From IMG/VR virus record IMGVR_UViG_3300029922_000013, positions 86,859-150,858 of that record: 64,000 nucleotides of DNA; one strand, given 5' to 3'. The DNA is from a virus. Below, piece after piece: positions 18,785-26,400 of this stretch. Under the pieces are notes generated by a model. It was not told the origin of the DNA. It worked only from the letters and a program-made list of their open reading frames with translations, and made no database searches. A program made the translations under genes and the position numbers. Within the stretch, counting starts at the first letter, position 1. Every line of letters starts with the position of its first letter.

Positions 18785-19177
18785 ATGAGGTATTCCACAG
18801 TGGGGAAATCCAAGGACCGTACTGGTGAAATTAGTAGGGAACAGAGATTTGTTAAGGAAAATCAAGCACTTAAGCGTGAAAATAGTCGCCTTCGTAAACT
18901 ATTAGCTCGCATAGATCTAGATCGTTATGATCAAGTACGTGAAATCATAGAAGAACATTATTCCGAAAGGAAAAATGAGGGACAAGAGATTCTTGATAAA
19001 ATGAAAGAAGAGTGGCGTTGCCACCAGTGTAGAACCGGTTTGTTGGAGATTTTTCTATTTAATAAAATAAATGAAACCTATTATTATCGTAAATGTAATG
19101 GTTGCACAAATCGTACCAAAAGCAAGAAATACACTCCGAGTGTTCGTGGGATCATAAAGAAAGAAGAAAGTAAATAA
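18785..19177 (+). CDS. Coiled-coil zinc-ribbon protein, possible DNA/RNA-binding regulator
   Basis: The 130-residue protein has a basic N-terminus, a coiled coil (about 20-70) and a C-terminal ribbon with CHQC (79-82) and CNGC (about 104-107), four cysteines spaced as for one zinc. Its tail is Lys-rich. This architecture is common in small nucleic-acid-binding regulators. It is driven by its own AATCTTTA motif, opposite the tail genes. A role in late transcription is possible but not shown. It overlaps the next gene by one base. Confidence 0.65.
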   Translation: MRYSTVGKSKDRTGEISREQRFVKENQALKRENSRLRKLLARIDLDRYDQVREIIEEHYSERKNEGQEILDKMKEEWRCHQCRTGLLEIFLFNKINETYYYRKCNGCTNRTKSKKYTPSVRGIIKKEESK

Positions 19178-19395
19178 TGGAATTTGTAGAAGGCCAAGTT
19201 GTTATTTGTGGAACAGGACAATGTGGAACTATAGCCCAAAAATCGGGCAAAGAGATCTGGATATTATTGAGAAACGGAGACCTTTTTGTAGGTCAGGACT
19301 ACCAAATCAGGGTTCCTCAATCCCAAGAAGATCTAGATTCCTGCCCTTTAAACGTAGATCGTGTTGAGACCAAAAGAGAAACTAGGGAGCGTTAA
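19177..19395 (+). CDS. Hypothetical small SH3-like protein
   Basis: The 72-residue product begins with short beta strands (GQVVICGTGQCGTIAQK...EIWILLRNGDLFVG) that look like an SH3/KOW-like barrel, followed by an acidic/basic tail. It overlaps the convergent minus-strand gene by four bases. No family is recognised. Confidence 0.55.
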   Translation: MEFVEGQVVICGTGQCGTIAQKSGKEIWILLRNGDLFVGQDYQIRVPQSQEDLDSCPLNVDRVETKRETRER

Positions 19396-20144
19396 GTCAC
19401 CCACCACTTCGAATACGGATTTTGGTCCAATCCTTTAGGATTGTAGTAGATCGCAGCCACATCGTTCATCTTATTGGGGTAATCCTTAGCCAGTCTGCGA
19501 AGCCATATCAAAGAAGCTAACAAACACATAAAGCTAGTTTTCTTAGTGTTGTTTTGCAAATGCCATGCTAAACGTCTAGAATCGGTATCTCCAGTAGGAG
19601 TTCCTATGCAAGAAATGGCAATAGAACCTGCAGCTACAAAGTAAACTGGAAAAGACAGGATTCTAATCAACCAGTGAAAAGGATTTAGCAATGATGGGAA
19701 AGCTGCAGATACCATAGCAGCCACCAACTGCGGCTGTCTAACAAGAAAACTTTGCAAAGTCTTCGTTCCAGGATTCACATTATTCAAAAAACCTAGGTAT
19801 TTTATGCAAGCCCAAAATAGTGTTCTGGGGATATCGGTATTTTTTAATTCAATGCAACCATTAAGTACCGCTAAAATATTATCTGGACCGTCTTGACCGT
19901 CATTTTGACCTACAGGAACACGATTGAGCAAACCTTCAGGCCCAATACACCTATCTATCATATGTTCAAAGCTAAGTTCGTCTGATACAGTAAGTTGACC
20001 ATTTTTCTTAAGAATAATATACATCTCAGAGGTATACATTGTACCATTATCTGACCCACTTTGATTTGATGCCCAAGATCCGGGCTGGGGCGAATTTAGT
20101 CCATTACCGTCAATATAGCTCTTAAAATCATCTATAATATCCAT
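19392..20144 (-). CDS. Hypothetical late protein with hydrophobic segment
   Basis: The 250-residue product has a polar Ser/Asn/Gly-rich N-terminus and a hydrophobic segment around 155-180 (FHWLIRILSFPVYFVAAGSI), and ends in KWWVT. The ATG lies only five bases after a GCAATCTTTA motif, and no SD is visible. If the motif is a promoter the message is nearly leaderless, or the true start is further in. It lies between fibres and baseplate genes, so it is probably virion- or lysis-related. The family is not recognised. Confidence 0.6.
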   Translation of the reverse strand: MDIIDDFKSYIDGNGLNSPQPGSWASNQSGSDNGTMYTSEMYIILKKNGQLTVSDELSFEHMIDRCIGPEGLLNRVPVGQNDGQDGPDNILAVLNGCIELKNTDIPRTLFWACIKYLGFLNNVNPGTKTLQSFLVRQPQLVAAMVSAAFPSLLNPFHWLIRILSFPVYFVAAGSIAISCIGTPTGDTDSRRLAWHLQNNTKKTSFMCLLASLIWLRRLAKDYPNKMNDVAAIYYNPKGLDQNPYSKWWVT

Positions 20145-20149
20145 ATCTG

Positions 20150-20159
20150 TAAAGATTGC
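20150..20159 (-). promoter_or_regulatory. Putative late promoter core (GCAATCTTTA)
   Basis: The minus strand reads GCAATCTTTA preceded by AAAAGC. It ends five bases before the ATG at 20144, unusually close for a promoter of a gene with a normal leader. Confidence 0.5.
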
Positions 20160-20168
20160 GCTTTTTTG

Positions 20169-20197
20169 TTGACTTTTTGCTAGAAGCTTGGTAGTCT
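20169..20197 (+). promoter_or_regulatory. Sigma70-like promoter for transglycosylase
   Basis: TTGACT (20169-20174) and TAGTCT (20192-20197) are separated by 17 bases. The predicted start would leave a leader containing AGGAGG just before the ATG at 20216. Confidence 0.5.
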
Positions 20198-20215
20198 GGT
20201 TATAGGAGGATACAT

Positions 20216-20683
20216 ATGACCTATTTATCCATTATGGCAGCGGCAGCAAAGGCAGCTCATGTATCAACAACACTACTTTATGCAATTTGTGCACACGAAT
20301 CCAAAGATTTTTCATTAGATTTCGCAGAATACGACAATGGTAGCCCATCGTATGGGGTGTGCCAAGTTAAAGAAGACACAGCTAGATTTTTAGGTTTTAA
20401 AGGAAAATCTATGGAACTTAGAAATCCTATGATTGGAGCAAAGTACGCCGCTCTATATTTAAAATATCAACTAGATCGTTATAGCGGAAATGTATATAAA
20501 GCAGTTGCGGCCTATAACGCAGGTTCGTTTATTGAAAGCAAGAAACGTCCTGGTTTTGCTGCGAATCATAAATACATCAATCTCGTAAAACAAAAGCTTG
20601 ACAAACGTCTGCAACACGTACTAGATAGTAACAACACGAATTATTTTATTGACAAAATGGAGTTAAGCTATGAAAGTCGTTAA
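20216..20683 (+). CDS. Lytic transglycosylase, SLT (goose-lysozyme-like) fold
   Basis: The 155-residue protein carries the SLT signature: catalytic Glu28 in AICAHES, a SYGVCQVKEDTA segment (about 45-56) matching the SxGxxQ-(I/V/M) motif, and AVAAYNAGS (96-104). Such enzymes cleave the MurNAc-GlcNAc bond of peptidoglycan with formation of 1,6-anhydroMurNAc. There is no signal peptide, so it could be the endolysin or a virion-associated wall enzyme released with a holin. The SD AGGAGG is strong. It lies in a plus-strand pair inside the leftward tail operon. Confidence 0.85.
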   Translation: MTYLSIMAAAAKAAHVSTTLLYAICAHESKDFSLDFAEYDNGSPSYGVCQVKEDTARFLGFKGKSMELRNPMIGAKYAALYLKYQLDRYSGNVYKAVAAYNAGSFIESKKRPGFAANHKYINLVKQKLDKRLQHVLDSNNTNYFIDKMELSYESR

Positions 20684-21044
20684 ATTAACTAAAAAAATGC
20701 TTGCTATGTATCCGGACGATCTGCTAGTTAAACTAGGAGCAGTTAATAATAGCAAAACAGTCGTGTATCCGTGTCATGTTTATTTTTCTGAGAAGGACTA
20801 TGAAACTTTGAAAAATTCTTTAAAGAAAAAAATAAAAAAGGAAATGGTTTGGGCTACTGAAAAACATATCAAGACCGTTGTAGAATTTGAGCTACTTAAT
20901 GTTGGTCCAAACGAAGGGTTGAAAAAAGCTATCAAACCTGGATTTGCTATTATAGATGTGGAATCTATTAGAAATGAAAATATGGACAAAGAATTGACTA
21001 AATCTCTAGAATATTATAAAAGAGAAAATAGTGAAATTCAATAA
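20670..21044 (+). CDS. Hypothetical protein
   Basis: This 124-residue Lys-rich alpha/beta protein overlaps the transglycosylase end by 14 bases and is probably expressed with it. It ends directly against the convergent tube-like gene. It has no membrane segment, so it is not an obvious holin or spanin. The family is not recognised. Confidence 0.6.
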   Translation: MKVVKLTKKMLAMYPDDLLVKLGAVNNSKTVVYPCHVYFSEKDYETLKNSLKKKIKKEMVWATEKHIKTVVEFELLNVGPNEGLKKAIKPGFAIIDVESIRNENMDKELTKSLEYYKRENSEIQ

Positions 21045-21470
21045 TTAAGAACGGTCTAGTGCAAAATACGGAACGATGCCCTTAAATGAAAAGTTAAGGC
21101 GATAAGTCCCCTTTGTAGGAACGGTATGATCTTCAGAAGTAACCTTGCACTGTGGAATAAATACGATATCTTCTGCCGTGCTACGATCGGTGACTCTTAA
21201 ACTGACGTAAGGTGCAGCTGACACATCAGTAAAAAGGGGGCGTAGAGTTTTACCTTGAAGGCCACCACTCATCTTTAAACGAAAGCCGCGAATATTTCCG
21301 CTAACTGAGATTTTACCACCGGCAATTTCTTGAGGATACGGACTATCGATACCCCAAATCTCTTCCTCCCCATACGATATGGTAAAAGAAACGTCGGCTA
21401 CTTCTTTATATAAAGCATTATTCCAATAAATGGTGATTAATGCCCCTGTTATCGTTACTGGCGCTGCCAT
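21045..21470 (-). CDS. Tail tube-like or baseplate structural protein
   Basis: The 141-residue all-beta protein has an N-terminus (MAAPVTITGALITIYWN) and a central GKISVSGNIRGF segment reminiscent of tail-tube/Hcp-fold proteins, and ends with KGTYRLNFSFKGIVPYF. A 140-residue beta-sandwich between wedge genes could be the tube or a tube-initiator of the baseplate. The assignment rests on fold impression and context only. Confidence 0.5.
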   Translation of the reverse strand: MAAPVTITGALITIYWNNALYKEVADVSFTISYGEEEIWGIDSPYPQEIAGGKISVSGNIRGFRLKMSGGLQGKTLRPLFTDVSAAPYVSLRVTDRSTAEDIVFIPQCKVTSEDHTVPTKGTYRLNFSFKGIVPYFALDRS

Positions 21471-21481
21471 ATTAAATCCCT

Positions 21482-23425
21482 TTACGTACTAAATTGTGGC
21501 CAAATCAAATTGTTCCCGGCTACAGGATCTGCGCCGTACAGATAGGCTATTTCCGAATACTGTGTCCCAGCTTTTCCCGTGCCAATATCATTGGGGTACA
21601 AAATGGTAAACACAATCGAGATACCAGCTGCGGTTATTTGGCGTATCAAATCTTGTGCATAAACTCTGCCATCAGCTACATTGGTGAGGAAGAACTCGTA
21701 ATCCGTCCCATTTAGAGCCAGACTAACGGGTGCTTTTTTAGACACTAGTCTTATTTCTTGTCCTGCGGGGTGATCAAATTGCAAGTTATTTACCGGACTT
21801 AAAAGTATAGTTGTACTTGAAGGAACTACTATATAGCTAGCGATTTCTTGAGTAGGTCCGCCGTAATCAAATACCACGTAACCAGGGCTATTGGGGAATC
21901 CCACGCTATTTTCTACTTGGATGAGATCTCCAGTGGAAGCATTGAAATCTTGCTCAATCGTAGAATGTTCAGCACCAACCGTGAAAGATTGAGTTGTGTC
22001 GTAAACATAAGGACCAGGCTGGTTGGGCTCCAGTGAAATATTGGACCCTAAAGGACCGCTAGCCGTTATGCCAGCTATGCCGGTGTAAGAAACTGTGAGC
22101 GTATTTGACAAGGCGTTATTTTGGATATAAACAGTGTCAACACCATTTACAACGTTCGTCAATCCAACTAGACCGGTGTTCGTGGCGTTTATAGCTGCTG
22201 CCATATTGGCGACCGTTTGTGGTATCGTCGCCCCAATAACAAAGTTCGTTCCAGCAACTAATGTTATAAGCGATGTTACGGCAAATTGATCACCTGAATT
22301 AGGTTGAGAGTTGAAACCATACGTTCCACTGGGTGGATCGTGTAGGTGAGCTGATCCAGCTCTTCCCCGTCTAATAACTGTCGTGGTAGCCGGCAAGAAT
22401 ATGTGAATTACGTTGGTAGTAGTTTGATATAGAGCCGCGTAATACCCGTTACTTTGGATAGTTCTCTTGATTGGACTAAAGAATAGGACTGCCGTATTAC
22501 TTCCTTGAGTCACAATTCCCGTGGTTCCCAAAGGATTGTAGACTTCAAAGTAAGAACTGCCGATCACTCCACCTTGAGAATCTGTCACCGTATAAGTGCC
22601 CACATTAGAAGAAGAAGAGAATCCTCCTCCATAAATGTTGACATAATCGTTTGGTATTAATTTGCCTAAGTTTGGATTTGCTCCGCCAGACCAAGTAAAT
22701 CTAATTTTACCAGCGGATTGTACGCTAAGGGTCCATTGGGTTGAGGCATTTCCACCGGCTGCTGCTGGGGAGGGGAAGATCAGTACGTTTTGGGCGCTAC
22801 CACCCAATACGGTAACAGAGGATCTGGGTCCTATGGTATTACTTACAAGTTCTACATAATTACCAGAACCATCATTTTTTATTGTGGCCAGCCCAGTTAG
22901 ATTTTGGCTAGTCAAATAAGCAACGATAGCATCGGCAACCTCGATAGCTTTGGCGCTATTTATATTTGTGAAGCTTGCGGCCTGAAAAGGAATAGTAACC
23001 GTTTTACCACCATCAAAATTCACAATTAACGTATCGCCATCCTGGAGATTGTATGGCTCAATCATCGTACAAGAATCGGTTGCCTTACAGAATTCATCTC
23101 CAAAAATGATGTCGAGAAGATTATTTATAAGATCCCTAACTTGCTTACGATTCTTGACTTGAAGACCAATTTCTCTGAACACATCGTCACCCAAACCAAG
23201 GCTGGGCGGGCGAGTTATTCCGTATTGGGCCAACAAAAGATCGAGATATTGAGCGGAAGCGGTAGTAATGAAAAGGTTTTGATTTACGGCGTAAACTGAA
23301 TTGACCAAATAACTGGTAGAACTTGCAATAGAATTTAAGACAGCATCAGTATTTTTCCCATGGATGGCAGGATTTAGATAACTGCGAAGTCTTTCATATT
23401 CGGACTGTTGTGTTGCTATTGCCAT
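21482..23425 (-). CDS. Baseplate wedge protein
   Basis: In this 647-residue protein the N-terminal 110 residues are helical and contain YLDLLLAQYGITRP...DDVFREIGL, a pattern shared with baseplate J/gp6-type wedge proteins. Inserted beta domains follow (about 115-480). The C-terminus ends in a mixed domain (RVYAQDLIRQITAAGI). It is 11 bases from the next gene and translated together with the tube-like protein, which fits a wedge subunit. Confidence 0.62.
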   Translation of the reverse strand: MAIATQQSEYERLRSYLNPAIHGKNTDAVLNSIASSTSYLVNSVYAVNQNLFITTASAQYLDLLLAQYGITRPPSLGLGDDVFREIGLQVKNRKQVRDLINNLLDIIFGDEFCKATDSCTMIEPYNLQDGDTLIVNFDGGKTVTIPFQAASFTNINSAKAIEVADAIVAYLTSQNLTGLATIKNDGSGNYVELVSNTIGPRSSVTVLGGSAQNVLIFPSPAAAGGNASTQWTLSVQSAGKIRFTWSGGANPNLGKLIPNDYVNIYGGGFSSSSNVGTYTVTDSQGGVIGSSYFEVYNPLGTTGIVTQGSNTAVLFFSPIKRTIQSNGYYAALYQTTTNVIHIFLPATTTVIRRGRAGSAHLHDPPSGTYGFNSQPNSGDQFAVTSLITLVAGTNFVIGATIPQTVANMAAAINATNTGLVGLTNVVNGVDTVYIQNNALSNTLTVSYTGIAGITASGPLGSNISLEPNQPGPYVYDTTQSFTVGAEHSTIEQDFNASTGDLIQVENSVGFPNSPGYVVFDYGGPTQEIASYIVVPSSTTILLSPVNNLQFDHPAGQEIRLVSKKAPVSLALNGTDYEFFLTNVADGRVYAQDLIRQITAAGISIVFTILYPNDIGTGKAGTQYSEIAYLYGADPVAGNNLIWPQFST

Positions 23426-23435
23426 ATATATCCCT

Positions 23436-26400
23436 TTACGTAATCAAAGAGACTGAAATATTCTGGCTTGGGTCCAAAATAAAAGTTTGTTCACTAGGCT
23501 GTACTACGATCAAATCGTTGTTCTCATTATAAAGTGGACTAGAAATTGCAACACTTATAACCCCAGGTATCGTAGTGCATACAGCTATTATATTTGATAT
23601 CGCTATGGATTGCCCAACGGGATTTGAGCTTATCAAAGCAGCCACGTTATTTCTAACTTGTTGTGAAATGGATGAGAATGGAGCCCCAGTTTGAAGTCTC
23701 ACTTCCAAAGCCAGATTAACTACCAGCGCTAAAGGCTCTCTCACAAACACATCAGTTCCGGCAGCGACTACTCCGGGAAATGTCAAAGGATCTGTAGGAT
23801 CTCCATATAAAATTCTATTGGCTTCCTGAATGAGTCCAGTATTATACTTATATCCATCCAATCCCTGGCTAACCGTAGTCGGGAAGTTTAGCTTGTCTAG
23901 AGAGGTTACTACTACTCCGGCAGCCTGATTTATCTTTTCGTATTGAGCAACTGTATCAAAAAGAATCTCGTTTAAAGCAGGTGATCCAGGTTGTGGCGCT
24001 ACTAGATAGGTATGCTTGTAACCAGAGTAGGGAACGCCTTCTTCGATATAGAAGGACGATAACAAGCCAGTAAGATTTACCGTGCTGGCAGCTGTTAGGA
24101 CACCTTTGACAATGATGTTATTTTCATCGATTAGTTGGGTGACCGGATAAGTCCCAGCATTGGAAGTGCCTATGGAACTTGTAAAAGCAGTAAAAGTAAT
24201 GGTTGCATCTCCGGTACCGCTAGTTTTTGTCAAAGTACCCGTATTCGTTGGAGTTCCAGTACCCGCAGTCACCAACGTATTGGCGCCCGCGATGGTATTA
24301 GTTACCACAAAAGTCTGACTATTGTTTGTGTAAGTAGCCCCTTCAGTAGCACTCGCCGTGGTCACCGTGAAAGTGTATTGTTGACCATCAAAAGCCGTGC
24401 CAGATATGACCAAATCGTCCCCTACTACAGTATCTTCATATTCATAAAAAGTAAGAGATCCGGAACTCAATACGACTTCTTCTTCTAAAGCGTCGGCATT
24501 TTGAATCCAGAAACTATCATTGAACGTTCTTATAACTCTGTAAGATCCCTGATTAGGTCCTGAGAACGGGCCAGCTACTACTACCGTATCACCTTCCATA
24601 ACACCAGTAGAAGCCTGAAAAGTAACCCCAGCAGTTACCATTTCAGCTCCCGTAGCCACGGCATTAGGGTTGGTTACCTGTAATATATTGGAACTAACCC
24701 CAGTTACAATAAAAGTACCGCTGTTAGGAGCTGATGATGGCATATCTATCGTAACCAATTCGCCGATCGATAAGCCGCTAAAAACAGTACTGCCCAGTAA
24801 AATAGTGTATTTAGAATCATTAGTTCCAGGAACCAAGGCTACATTAAAAATGTCTCCATTTGTACTATTAAAATTGACTGGAACTGTCAAAAACTGAGGA
24901 CTACTAGTAGAACCTACATAGCTAAAACAAACTAAATTCCCCTGATTTTCTACCCTGAATGTAAGTCCTGTCAATCCACTAATCACACGGGGCTGTCCAA
25001 AGTATCTCTGAGTTGAGTTTATTCCAGACAAAGAAATTTGACTAAATCCAGCAGATGGCGTATTAGGTAGAATTGTTACATCAGTATTGTTGCCAAACAA
25101 AGTGTCTTTTTGTTGTGTGTACGTAGCTTGTAACCTAAACCATTGGTCGCTTAGCACATAACCAGAAGGAATGATGGATGCCGATATCGCTGCGTAAGTA
25201 TTATCTATATTTAAAGCGCCGTTGATAACAGGGAAAGTATATCCATTTGCAGCACCTCCAACAACATCTACGTATCCACCAGAACCGAAGGTATCAGAGG
25301 ATATTTCTAGTTCGGAATCTCTATTGGCTGTATTGATAAGGCTCGTCGTTGTTATTCCGCTTACGGGAAGAACATTCACAAATTGATATACTTGATCTAT
25401 GGTAGTAGGCGAGAACATGATAGTTTCGCCATTATTGAAAGCGTATCCCACATCTGTCGGCAAAGAAAGCGGATTCTTCAATACAAACTGAGGTGAGCCG
25501 GTATTCACAAACGTTAGTGTAGTTTGAGTATTGTTACCAGTAGCAGCTGGAGAAATAGTAACAGCAGGCCCATTAACACTCACTACTGTTGTGCCGCCTG
25601 AAATGCCAGCACCGGATACTGCGGCACCAGGCCTAATTCCATTGGTTGGAGATATGTCAGTTAAAATGTTGCTACCAGTAGAAGTGGTTCCATCGACAAC
25701 AGTAGTATTATTGATTAAATTGCTATACAAAAGCCAATTCATGCCATCGAGGAGCTGAGCACTTGCGTTAGCCGTGATGATACCTGCTCCCGGTGTTCCT
25801 CCAGAACCATCGTCAACAACAGTAGCCGTAATATATGTGGGCAAATTAGTGGTTACATATGCTGCAACTGCTGTAGCCGTAGTGGCGGGTGGGACAGTAA
25901 TCGTAATATTTACAGTATTTGTTATAGTGACAGAATTGGTAATAGAACTTGCGGCACCATTGAAAATATAGCTGACTATAATTTCTTGACCCGTTGTGCC
26001 CCATGGAACGGACCTATACAAGATAGAGCTTTGTTGGGTAGTGCTACTCAAAGTTTTCTTGGCTTGCATCAAAACTCTGTAGTTATTGAAAACAAAATTT
26101 GGACCAAAGGAAGTGGCGAAGTTACCGGTTGGTGCGTAATCCTTATCGTAAGCATTGAAATTGTGGGAATTAACCGCATAAGAGGTGTTGGTTAAAGCTC
26201 TTCTGTAGAGAGGTACCTGGAACGTATTGTTGACTGGGTTATTGTCAATAATAGCTACCAACGAGTCATTGTTCCCAAATGACAGCGGGTTGGACAAGAA
26301 ATACCGATCATTAGTTCTGAGTCTTCTTACGTCTGGATCGTAAGTAATAGAAATCGATGTTCCGGCTATGACCGTTTCTTGAACCACTTCATTATCGGGC

